Below are positions 1 through 6,313 of a stretch of 16,994 nt of DNA, one piece after another. A program made the position numbers and the translations under genes. The notes beneath the pieces were generated by a model. It made no database searches. It was not told the origin of the DNA and saw only the letters and a list, made by a program, of their open reading frames with translations. Positions within the stretch are counted from its first letter, which is position 1. The number at the start of each line of letters is the position of its first letter. The stretch is from assembly GCA_045402695.1 (NCBI GenBank), contig JAWPNA010000369.1, positions 1-16,994 on the forward strand, given 5' to 3'. The DNA is from JAWPNA01 sp045402695. GTDB lineage: Bacteria > Acidobacteriota > Polarisedimenticolia > JACPZX01 > DASXTC01.

Positions 1-723
1 CGCAACGTCGCCACGGGAGTGGACGGCCGGATGGGCCGCTTCGAGCTGGCCGACGGCGGAACGCTCTTTCTCGACGAAATCGGGGACATGAGTCTCGCCA
101 CACAGGCCAAGATACTGAGGGTCCTGCAGGAACGGGAGTTCGAGCGGGTGGGCGGCAAGAAGGTGATCAAGGTGGATGTGCGCATCATCGCCGCCACCAA
201 CAAGGACCTCGAGACGGAGATCAGGTCCCGCCGCTTCAGGGACGACCTGTTCTATCGCCTCAACGTGATCGTGATCACTCTGCCGCCGTTGGTTGATCGC
301 CGCGAAGACATCGACCCGCTCGTCGATCACTTTCTGGAGAAGTTCACCCGCGAGAACAATCTGCCCAAGCGACGTCTCTCTCTGTCCGCGCGGATGCTCC
401 TCAACGAGTACCCCTGGCCAGGCAACGTGAGGGAGCTGGAGCACTGCATCGAACGCGCCGTCGTGATGGGCGAGGGTTCCGAGATCGCCGAGATCGATCT
501 TCCGCCGAGCATCCTGATCTGGCGGGACCTCGGGGGTGCCTCCTCCCAGGAAGGGCGCGGCGGCCTGCATGACATCCTCAAACGGGTGGAGCGCCGCGCC
601 GTGCTGGAAGCGCTGGAGCGCTGCGGCTGGGTGCAGGCGCGCGCGGCGCGGATGCTCGGGATCTCCGAGCGGAGCATGTGGTACCGTGTGAAAAAGCTGG
701 AGCTTCAGCCTCCGACACGGTGA
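1..723 (+). CDS. Sigma-54-dependent response regulator, AAA+ and Fis-type HTH, 5' truncated by window
   Basis: This is the C-terminal 240 residues of a bacterial enhancer-binding protein that remodels sigma-54 RNA polymerase using ATP. The frame is open from base 1, so the start, any receiver domain, Walker A and the GAFTGA loop lie outside the window. Visible AAA+ marks are Walker B (GGTLFLDEIGDM), the sensor I region (VRIIAATNKDL), the FRDDLFYRLNV block and the sensor II motif WPGNVRELEH. After a linker, about 45 C-terminal residues form a Fis-type helix-turn-helix (RRAVLEALERCGW, then ARAARMLGISERSMWYRVKKL). This is the usual architecture of the NtrC family. The Fe-S scaffold gene begins 6 bp downstream, so the two may be cotranscribed. 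The signal and target genes cannot be inferred. Confidence 0.95.
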   Translation, partial: RNVATGVDGRMGRFELADGGTLFLDEIGDMSLATQAKILRVLQEREFERVGGKKVIKVDVRIIAATNKDLETEIRSRRFRDDLFYRLNVIVITLPPLVDRREDIDPLVDHFLEKFTRENNLPKRRLSLSARMLLNEYPWPGNVRELEHCIERAVVMGEGSEIAEIDLPPSILIWRDLGGASSQEGRGGLHDILKRVERRAVLEALERCGWVQARAARMLGISERSMWYRVKKLELQPPTR

Positions 724-729
724 GCCCGC

Positions 730-1122
730 ATGACCGGTTACAGCTTCACAGACCTCAGCCCCATCCTGCTTGACCACTTCGAGAACCCGCGCAACGCCGG
801 GCAGGTGGGCAACCCCGATGCGGCCGGACGCGCCGGCAATCCCGCCTGCGGAGATGTGATGGAGTTGACGCTGCGCATCAAGGACGGCGTCATCCAGGAG
901 GCGCGCTTTCGCACCTCGGGCTGCAGCGCGGCGATCGCCGGCTCCTCGATGACCACCATGCTGCTCGAGGGCCGGACCCTTGATGAGGCCGAGGCCCTGA
1001 CGAACCGGGAGGTGGCATCCGCACTTGGAGGGTTGCCTCCCGCGAAGCTCCACTGCTCGGTGCTGGCCGAGGAGGCGGTCCATGCGGCGCTCGCCGACTA
1101 TCGCCGCAGGAACGCTCGTTGA
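730..1122 (+). CDS. IscU/NifU N-terminal-type iron-sulfur cluster scaffold protein
   Basis: A 130-residue cytosolic scaffold on which [2Fe-2S] or [4Fe-4S] clusters are assembled before transfer to apoproteins. It opens with the family signature LLDHFENPRNAG. The three ligand cysteines are present: Cys40 in GNPACGD (with Asp42), Cys65 in TSGCSAAIA, and Cys109 in LHCSVLAEEA. The length matches stand-alone IscU/SufU-type proteins, with no ferredoxin-like or Nfu C-terminal domain. The residues before Cys109 are KLH rather than the RxK of classical IscU, so it is a divergent member. No cysteine desulfurase is visible. It sits between a sigma-54 regulator and a GlcD-type oxidase, and its stop codon overlaps the probable TTG start of that oxidase. 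The family call is firm; IscU versus SufU is not resolved. Confidence 0.9.
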   Translation: MTGYSFTDLSPILLDHFENPRNAGQVGNPDAAGRAGNPACGDVMELTLRIKDGVIQEARFRTSGCSAAIAGSSMTTMLLEGRTLDEAEALTNREVASALGGLPPAKLHCSVLAEEAVHAALADYRRRNAR

Positions 1123-2525
1123 GCCGTTACGGCAAAGTCACTCCGGCCGTGATGCGGGAGCTGGCCTCGATTGTGGGACCGGATCACCTTCTCGCCGATG
1201 CCGATTCCCTAGCGCTGTACTCTCATGACGAGACGGAGGACCTCTCGTTTCCGCCCGAGGCGGTGGTGCGCCCGGGCTCGACCTCCGAAGTATCGCGCAT
1301 CCTGAAGGCGGCCCTGCGCGAGAAGATCCCCGTCACGCCCCGCGGAGCCGGCACGGGACTGTCAGGCGGCGCGCTTCCGGTGCATGGAGGCATCTGCCTG
1401 GCGCTCGCGCGGATGAACAGGATCCTCGAAGTGGACGCGGGCAACCTGATGGCGGTGGTGGAGCCGGGCGTCATCACCGAGTCGCTGCAGGACGAGGTCG
1501 AGAAGATCGGCCTGTACTATCCGCCAGACCCGGCCAGCCGCGGCTCGTGCCAGATCGGGGGCAACGTGGCGGAGAATGCCGGCGGCCCGCACGCCGTGAA
1601 GTACGGCGTCACGAAGGACTGGATCTGCGGGCTGGAGGCGGTGCTGCCCGATGGCACCGTCTTCTCGACCGGCGGCAAGCTCCGCAAGGACGTCTCGGGG
1701 TACAACCTCACGCAGCTCCTGGTGGGCTCCGAGGGCACTCTGGCGGTCATCACGCGCGTGATCGTGAAGCTGATCCCGATGCCGGCGCACCGCAGGGCGC
1801 TCGTCGCCTGCTTCGACGACGTGGAGTCGGCGGCCAAGGCGGTGGTGGCGGTCTTCGAACGGAACGTGATCCCGGCGGCCGTGGAGTTCATGGAGAGGGA
1901 CGCCTGGAGGACGGGCGCCGACCGGCTGGGCAAGCATCTCCTCCCTTCCGGCCACGCGGCGTATCTGCTTGCCGAAGTGGACGGGCAGCACGAGAAGGCG
2001 GTCGAGGAGGAAGCGATGCTGGTGGGAGAGGCGTGCGCCGAGCTGGGGGCCGCCGACGTCCTGATGGCCGGCACCTCCGCGCAAGTGAAGGAGCTGTGGG
2101 CGGTGCGCCGCGCCATCGGCGAAGCGGTGAAGAAGATCGCCCCGTACAAGGAGGAGGACACCGTCGTGCCCCGCCGGCAGGTGCCCGAGCTGATTGCGGC
2201 CGTGGACGACATCGTCAGGAAGCGCGGGCTGCGCGCGATCTGCTACGGCCACGCGGGAGACGGCAACATCCACGTGAACATCCTGAGAGATCGGGACGAC
2301 GCCTGGTCGCCCGGAATGGAGACGGCCGTGCGCGATCTGTTCGCGAAGGTGGCCGAGCTGGGAGGGAAGATCTCCGGCGAGCACGGCATAGGCTGGGTGC
2401 AGCGAGGCTACATGCCGATCGTCCACGACCCGGTGGAGCTGGAGCTGATGCGCCGGATCAAGCAGGCGTTCGACCCGGAGAACATCCTGAACCCGGGGAA
2501 GATCCTGACCGATCAGAAGGAGTGA
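1119..2525 (+). CDS. glcD: GlcD-type FAD-linked oxidase (glycolate oxidase / D-lactate dehydrogenase subunit)
   Basis: A 468-residue flavoprotein that oxidises a 2-hydroxy acid such as glycolate or D-lactate to the 2-oxo acid. The N-terminal FAD-binding domain carries PRGAGTGLSGG (74-84), the NVAENAGGPHAVKYGVT block and GSEGTLAVIT. The C-terminal FAD-oxidase domain carries GHAGDGNIHVN (from about 377) and the terminal SGEHGIGWVQRGYM motif. The length matches GlcD. I chose the TTG start because it overlaps the upstream stop (TTGA) and has AGGA 7 nt upstream. A GTG at 1149 or ATG at 1152 would shorten the protein by about ten residues. The usual partners GlcE and GlcF are not visible here, so the electron acceptor is unknown and the substrate is inferred from the family only. 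Confidence 0.93.
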   Translation: MSRYGKVTPAVMRELASIVGPDHLLADADSLALYSHDETEDLSFPPEAVVRPGSTSEVSRILKAALREKIPVTPRGAGTGLSGGALPVHGGICLALARMNRILEVDAGNLMAVVEPGVITESLQDEVEKIGLYYPPDPASRGSCQIGGNVAENAGGPHAVKYGVTKDWICGLEAVLPDGTVFSTGGKLRKDVSGYNLTQLLVGSEGTLAVITRVIVKLIPMPAHRRALVACFDDVESAAKAVVAVFERNVIPAAVEFMERDAWRTGADRLGKHLLPSGHAAYLLAEVDGQHEKAVEEEAMLVGEACAELGAADVLMAGTSAQVKELWAVRRAIGEAVKKIAPYKEEDTVVPRRQVPELIAAVDDIVRKRGLRAICYGHAGDGNIHVNILRDRDDAWSPGMETAVRDLFAKVAELGGKISGEHGIGWVQRGYMPIVHDPVELELMRRIKQAFDPENILNPGKILTDQKE

Positions 2526-2590
2526 TCCCGCGCCGTTGCGCTCGCCGCCAAAATGCAGTGTAATCCGGCGGCATGCAGAACGGAGCGGGA
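2526..2590. terminator. Nested inverted repeats between convergent genes, weak terminator candidate
   Basis: Just after the glcD stop, TCCCGC (2526-2531) pairs with GCGGGA (2585-2590). Inside that, GCCGCC (2544-2549) pairs with GGCGGC (2567-2572). The stems are short and there is no T tract, so an intrinsic terminator is only possible. The remaining 60 bp to the dus stop at 2651 show nothing else I can name. The position between convergent genes is what suggests a terminator role. Confidence 0.2.
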
Positions 2591-2650
2591 GAGGCACTTG
2601 AGGAGCGCTGTTTCCGTCGGTGAATCGCCCAGGGTCGGGCGGCTGTCGGG

Positions 2651-3640
2651 TCAGCTCACGCAGGCGGGTTCGCGCATGAAGTTCTCGAAGAAGCGCTCGA
2701 GCTCGTCGAAGAACGCCTCGATGGAGGTCAGACTCTGGATCTTCTGCCTCAGAAGCTTGCCGTTTCTGAGGCCGTGGGTGTACCAGCCGGTGAACTTCCG
2801 CATCTTGTGCAGGGCGGACCTCTCGTCCTCCTCATCGCGCAGCAAGCCGAAGTGGAACATGATGAGGTCGCGCCGGTCGGCCGGCGACGGCTGATACGGA
2901 AGCTCGCCCGCCAGCAGCGCCGCCGTCTGGCGGAAGATCCAGGGATTGGTCATCGATCCGCGTCCAACCATCACCGCGTCGCATCCGGTGCGCCGCTTCA
3001 TCTCGAGGGCATCCTCCGGCGTGTTCACGTCGCCGTTTCCCACCACCGGGATCGACAAGGAATCCTTCAGCCTCTCGATCCGGTCCCAGTCGGCCCGCCC
3101 CCTGTAGAACTGCTTCGCCGTGCGCGGGTGAAGGGTCACCGCCTCCACGCCGTTGGCCTCGCAGATTCTCCCCAGCTCGAGGTAGTTAAGCCGGTCCTCG
3201 GACAGCCCGGCGCGGAACTTCACAGTGAGCGGGATCGCCAGCGCCCGGCGGGCCGCGGCGATGATCCTCTCGGCGAGATCGAGGTCGCCCATCAGGGCCG
3301 CGCCCGAGCATCCCTTCAGGATCTTGTTGGCCGGACATCCCATGTTGACGTCGCAGACATCGGCGCCGATCTCCTGCACCACCGCCGCGGCGCGCGACAT
3401 CTTCTCCGGGTTGGACCCGTAGATCTGTATGGCGAGGGGGCGCTCTTCCTTGGCGAAGGCCATCATGTTCAGGGTGCGCTCGTTGCCCCGCGTGATCCCC
3501 TCGCTGCTGATGAACTCCATGGACACCAGCCCTACGCCGCCGATCCTCTTGACGATCTTGCGGTAATGCCGGTCGGTGATGCCTGCCATGGGAGCCAGGA
3601 TCAGCGGCGGATCGATGGGAACGCGGCCATAGGTGAGCAT
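2651..3640 (-). CDS. dusB: tRNA-dihydrouridine synthase (DusB-like)
   Basis: A 329-residue FMN- and NADPH-dependent enzyme that reduces uridine to dihydrouridine in tRNA. The TIM-barrel N-terminus begins with LILAPMAGITDRHYR (flavin-binding APMAG, about residues 16-20). The catalytic cysteine is Cys102 in VNMGCPANKILKGCSGAAL. Further family marks are LTVKFRAG, VTLHPRTAKQFYRGRADW, VVGNGDV and VMVGRGSMTNPWIF, followed by a helical C-terminal tRNA-binding domain. The length is typical of DusB. TGAGG lies a few bases before the ATG, and the upstream synthase gene ends 7 bp away, so the two form one transcription unit. The specific tRNA position modified is inferred from DusB resemblance only. Confidence 0.94.
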   Translation of the reverse strand: MLTYGRVPIDPPLILAPMAGITDRHYRKIVKRIGGVGLVSMEFISSEGITRGNERTLNMMAFAKEERPLAIQIYGSNPEKMSRAAAVVQEIGADVCDVNMGCPANKILKGCSGAALMGDLDLAERIIAAARRALAIPLTVKFRAGLSEDRLNYLELGRICEANGVEAVTLHPRTAKQFYRGRADWDRIERLKDSLSIPVVGNGDVNTPEDALEMKRRTGCDAVMVGRGSMTNPWIFRQTAALLAGELPYQPSPADRRDLIMFHFGLLRDEEDERSALHKMRKFTGWYTHGLRNGKLLRQKIQSLTSIEAFFDELERFFENFMREPACVS

Positions 3641-3647
3641 GGGAACC

Positions 3648-4892
3648 TCAGGCTGGACTGTGCCCGCCGGTCAGCGCGATGATCTCGTCGTCCTCCAGCA
3701 GGCGGGTGCTCTCCTTGGCGGCGGCGAAGATGCGGTCCACGTTCTCCTCGGTGGCGGGCAGGCCATGCTGCTCCAGCCAGTGAATGACGTTCGAGCGGCC
3801 CGACATGTGGCCGATGCGGATGCGCTGGGTGAAGCCGAAATCGGTCGCCGGCACGCCGGAGTAAACCCGGTCGGCAAGCCAGAGGTCGTTCTTCTTGAGC
3901 GCTTTGATGACGGCGGCCGCGTGCACGCCGGTGCCGGTCTCGAAGGCGTCGGCGCCCACCACCGGATAGTTGCGCGGGATCGGCACCCGGCACCCCTGCG
4001 ACGCCAGGCGGCAGTAATGGCCGAGCGTCGTCAGGTCGCGGTCGATCCACCCCAGGAGCTTCAGATTCACGAGCAGCAGGTCCATGGGCGTGTTGCCGGC
4101 CCGCTCACCGATCCCCAGGGCGCAGCCGTGCACTCGATCCACTCCCGCCTCGATGGCGGCCAGCGTGTTGGCCAGGCCCAGGCCGCGGTCGCGGTGCCCA
4201 TGCCAGTCCAGCTTCACGTGTCCGCCGGCGTCCGACACGACCTGCTGCACGAACCGCACGAGGTTCTTCACTCCGGCGGGGGTGGCGTGGCCCACCGTGT
4301 CGGTGATGCAGATGCGAGGCGCGCCGCAGTTGATAGCCGCGGTGTAAAGTCTGCGGATGGTCTCCGGCTGGGCACGCATCGTGTCCTCGGTGACATACAT
4401 CACCCTCAAGCCTTCCTTGATGGCGAACGCCAGCGATTCCTCCGTGTGGCGCAACAGCGTCTCCACGGTCCAGCTCTCCGTGTACTGCCTGATGGCCGAG
4501 GAGCCGATGAACAGGCACGCCTCGATCGGCATGCCGACGCGCTGCGAGATGCGGGCGATCGGCTCAACGTCGCGGATCATGGTGCGCGCGGCGCAGTTGG
4601 GCCTGATCCTCAGGCGCGCGTCGACGATCTCCTGGCACAGGGCCGTGACGTCCTCCACGGCACGGGCCCCCGCCCCGGGAAGGCCCACGTCGGCGGTGTC
4701 GATCCCCAGCGAATCCATCGCGTGGAGGATCTTCCTCTTCATCTCGATGGGAGGGTCGGTGACCGAAGGCCCCTGAAGTCCGTCGCGCAGGGTCTCGTCG
4801 TCCAGTTCGATCGGCTTGGACGGCTTGAAGGCGGAGCCTTCGACGTTCCAGTCGTGGATCAGGTCCGGCGGACGCTGCTGAGTCTCGAGCAT
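3648..4892 (-). CDS. 2-isopropylmalate / homocitrate synthase family acyltransferase (DRE-TIM metallolyase)
   Basis: A 414-residue member of the HMG-CoA lyase-like superfamily, which condenses acetyl-CoA with a 2-oxo acid. Family marks are DETLRDG (32-38, metal-binding Asp and catalytic Arg), IRPNCAARTM, ICITDTVGHATP, the metal-ligand segment DWHGHRDRGLGLAN (His231 and His233) and GIGERAGNTPMDLLLVN. The C-terminal section has the VGADAFETGTGVHAAAVIKA segment of the communication domain, then stops without the LeuA allosteric domain. The residue after the second His is Arg, where classical LeuA has Asn (HCHND), so this is a divergent subfamily. The substrate could be 2-oxoisovalerate, 2-oxoglutarate or another oxo acid. 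It is divergent from mutY/ilvA and upstream of dus. No Shine-Dalgarno sequence precedes the ATG, which suggests a leaderless mRNA. Confidence 0.85.
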   Translation of the reverse strand: MLETQQRPPDLIHDWNVEGSAFKPSKPIELDDETLRDGLQGPSVTDPPIEMKRKILHAMDSLGIDTADVGLPGAGARAVEDVTALCQEIVDARLRIRPNCAARTMIRDVEPIARISQRVGMPIEACLFIGSSAIRQYTESWTVETLLRHTEESLAFAIKEGLRVMYVTEDTMRAQPETIRRLYTAAINCGAPRICITDTVGHATPAGVKNLVRFVQQVVSDAGGHVKLDWHGHRDRGLGLANTLAAIEAGVDRVHGCALGIGERAGNTPMDLLLVNLKLLGWIDRDLTTLGHYCRLASQGCRVPIPRNYPVVGADAFETGTGVHAAAVIKALKKNDLWLADRVYSGVPATDFGFTQRIRIGHMSGRSNVIHWLEQHGLPATEENVDRIFAAAKESTRLLEDDEIIALTGGHSPA

Positions 4893-4898
4893 GAGGAG

Positions 4899-4927
4899 AT
4901 TTTAGTGCAGTGTCTCGGAAATGTCTT
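4899..4927 (-). promoter_or_regulatory. Sigma-70-type promoter for the isopropylmalate synthase-like gene
   Basis: On the minus strand, AAGACA (4922-4927) and TAAAAT (4899-4904) are separated by exactly 17 bp. The -10 box matches TATAAT at 5 of 6 positions and the -35 matches TTGACA at 4 of 6. The -10 ends 7 nt before the ATG at 4892, which places the expected transcription start at or next to the start codon. The spacer and the -35 lie inside the left terminal repeat of the 162-bp element. Confidence 0.5.
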
Positions 4928-5065
4928 TACGCACCGAGGGCGTCGATGGGCCCGGGTGGCAAGGAGCGACGAGGGCGCATGTGTTTTACATGTAACCGAG
5001 GAGCGACGCAGCCAGCCGGGATGCAGCGGCGGCCGAATGCCAAGAGATTTCCGAGACGCTGCACT
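4904..5065. repeat. 162-bp MITE-like element with 24-bp terminal inverted repeats
   Basis: The left end (4904-4927) begins AGTGCAGTGTCTCGGAAAT. The reverse complement of the right end (5042-5065) begins AGTGCAGCGTCTCGGAAAT. Over 24 bp they match at 22 positions. Inside are nested symmetries: CCCGGGTGGC (4951-4960) against GCCAGCCGGG (5011-5020), GCGTCG (4940-4945) against CGACGC (5004-5009), and a central CATGT-GTTTT-ACATG hairpin (4978-4992) containing the palindrome TTACATGTAA. A direct repeat AGGAGCGACG occurs at 4962-4971 and 4999-5008. No credible gene is inside and no clear target-site duplication flanks it. It fills the divergent intergenic region. It could be a MITE, a REP-like folded repeat or a structured RNA. 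Copy number in the genome is unknown. Confidence 0.65.
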
Positions 5066-5112
5066 CAGGGCGGTCCCGATCGGCTGTCAATGCGGCGGCG
5101 GCGGGATTCCGG

Positions 5113-5118
5113 TAGAAT
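5113..5118 (+). promoter_or_regulatory. Candidate -10 box for mutY
   Basis: TAGAAT matches the -10 consensus at 5 of 6 positions and ends 11 nt before the mutY ATG at 5129. No Shine-Dalgarno sequence is present in between. No good -35 hexamer was found at the normal spacing. The implied 5' leader is only a few bases. Confidence 0.35.
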
Positions 5119-5128
5119 GCGGGCCGTC

Positions 5129-6313
5129 ATGAAGGCCCACTCGGGGATCGGAGGTCGGCTGGTCGCCTGGTACCGCGCTCACGGGCGGGACCTGCCCTGG
5201 CGCCGGCGTCCCGATCCGTACCGCGTCTGGATCTCCGAGGTAATGCTGCAGCAGACCACGGTGGCCGTGGCGGGAGCGTACTTCACGCGATTCGTACGGC
5301 GTTACCCGAACGTGCGATCCCTGGCGCGCGCGCGGGAGGATGACCTGCTGGCGCTCTGGTCTGGCCTCGGTTACTACCATCGGGCACGCAACCTGCTGAA
5401 GGCGGCGCGGGCCATCCGCGACAACCACGGCGGAAAGATCCCGAGGGATCCCGAGGCGCTGAGGGCGCTTCCCGGGGTGGGGCCGTACACGGCAGGCGCG
5501 ATCCTCAGCATCGCCTACAACCTCCCTCACGCCGCTCTGGACGGCAACATCATGAGGGTGATTTCGAGGCTCGGCGCCATCGAGGCCGACCCCGGCAAGG
5601 CCGGGACACGCCGGGCCGTCGAGGCCCTCGTGCTGAAGCTGATGCCGGAGAATGACGCCTCGGCGTTCAACCAGGCTCTGATGGACCTGGGCGCGATGAT
5701 CTGCTCGCCGCGCCATCCGGCCTGCGGCGAATGTCCGGTGGCGCCGGGGTGCCTGGCCCGCATGCGCGGGATCGTGGATCGGATCCCACCCGCCAGGGCG
5801 GCGCTCCAGCCCGTCGGCGTGGAGATGACCGCGATGGTGGTGAGACGGGCGGGCGCCTGCCTGCTGGTGCGGCGCGGCGATGGCCGGCTCATGAGAGGCC
5901 TGTGGGAATTCCCGCTGGCGCACACCACGGCCGGGTCGACCGTCGAGGATCTCGCGCGGTCGCTTGGCGCGAAGGTGGCCGGCCGGATGGGGCGCGTGCG
6001 CCATTCGATCACGCGTTATGTCATCAACATCACGGTGTACGAAGGCCGGCCGTTGGGAGGGCGGCGCGCCGTGGGCGGCGGCGCGCGCCCGGTGGCGCAA
6101 GTCTCCGAGCCGGGCGCGAGGCTGGCCACCCCCCTGGGAGACATGGGAGGCATGGGAGATCGGGGAGAGCTGAAGACTCGATGGGTCCCGCTCAGGCAAC
6201 TCTCCGGAGGAGGCGACGGCTTGGCCTTGGCGGGCGCGGCGCGCAAGATCGCGCGCCTGATGTCGGAGTCACCGCGGCCGCCGCTCCGGGCGCCGGGGGA
6301 GGCTGCGCGATGA
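5129..6313 (+). CDS. mutY: Adenine DNA glycosylase MutY
   Basis: A 394-residue base-excision repair enzyme that removes adenine mispaired with 8-oxoguanine. From the ATG at 5129 the key residues fall on the same numbers as in E. coli MutY: catalytic Glu37 in ISEVMLQQT, Asp138 in LDGNIMRV, and the [4Fe-4S] ligands Cys192, Cys199, Cys202 and Cys208 (spacing C-x6-C-x2-C-x5-C). This argues for this start over the in-frame ATGs at 4910 and 5117. The helix-hairpin-helix (LRALPGVGPYTAGAI) precedes Asp138. A NUDIX-like C-terminal domain reads the 8-oxoG strand (LLVRRGDGRLMRGLWEFPL). That domain has a glycine-rich insertion of about 40 residues after ITVYEG, partly made of a 9-bp tandem repeat. The stop overlaps the ilvA start by ATGA, indicating coupling. 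Confidence 0.95.
   Translation: MKAHSGIGGRLVAWYRAHGRDLPWRRRPDPYRVWISEVMLQQTTVAVAGAYFTRFVRRYPNVRSLARAREDDLLALWSGLGYYHRARNLLKAARAIRDNHGGKIPRDPEALRALPGVGPYTAGAILSIAYNLPHAALDGNIMRVISRLGAIEADPGKAGTRRAVEALVLKLMPENDASAFNQALMDLGAMICSPRHPACGECPVAPGCLARMRGIVDRIPPARAALQPVGVEMTAMVVRRAGACLLVRRGDGRLMRGLWEFPLAHTTAGSTVEDLARSLGAKVAGRMGRVRHSITRYVINITVYEGRPLGGRRAVGGGARPVAQVSEPGARLATPLGDMGGMGDRGELKTRWVPLRQLSGGGDGLALAGAARKIARLMSESPRPPLRAPGEAAR
6135..6170 (+). repeat. Four-unit 9-bp tandem repeat inside mutY
   Basis: Four consecutive 9-nt units read TGGGAGACA, TGGGAGGCA, TGGGAGATC and GGGGAGAGC. Each keeps the core GGGAG. The period is a multiple of three, so unit gain or loss keeps frame. They encode glycine-rich triplets (LGDMGGMGDRGEL) inside an insertion in the C-terminal domain of MutY. 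Confidence 0.7.

Noticed and set aside
1362..2597. 411-codon minus-strand frame opposite glcD
   Set aside because: It is a shadow of the GlcD coding frame, with His/Arg/Asp-rich composition and no plausible ribosome site.
4910..5128. N-terminal extension of mutY by 73 codons through the inverted-repeat element
   Set aside because: From the ATG at 5129 the catalytic and Fe-S residues coincide with E. coli numbering. The extension is Arg/Gly-rich and translates the repeat element.
3633..5132. 499-codon plus-strand frame opposite the synthase gene
   Set aside because: It is antisense to a clearly recognisable enzyme and rich in Gly, Arg, His, Val and Asp from reverse reading of GC-rich codons, with no motif.
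5731..6309. Long open frame fused upstream of ilvA in the same frame
   Set aside because: It is an out-of-frame reading of mutY with typical GC-rich shadow composition. The PLP enzyme begins at the ATG overlapping the mutY stop.
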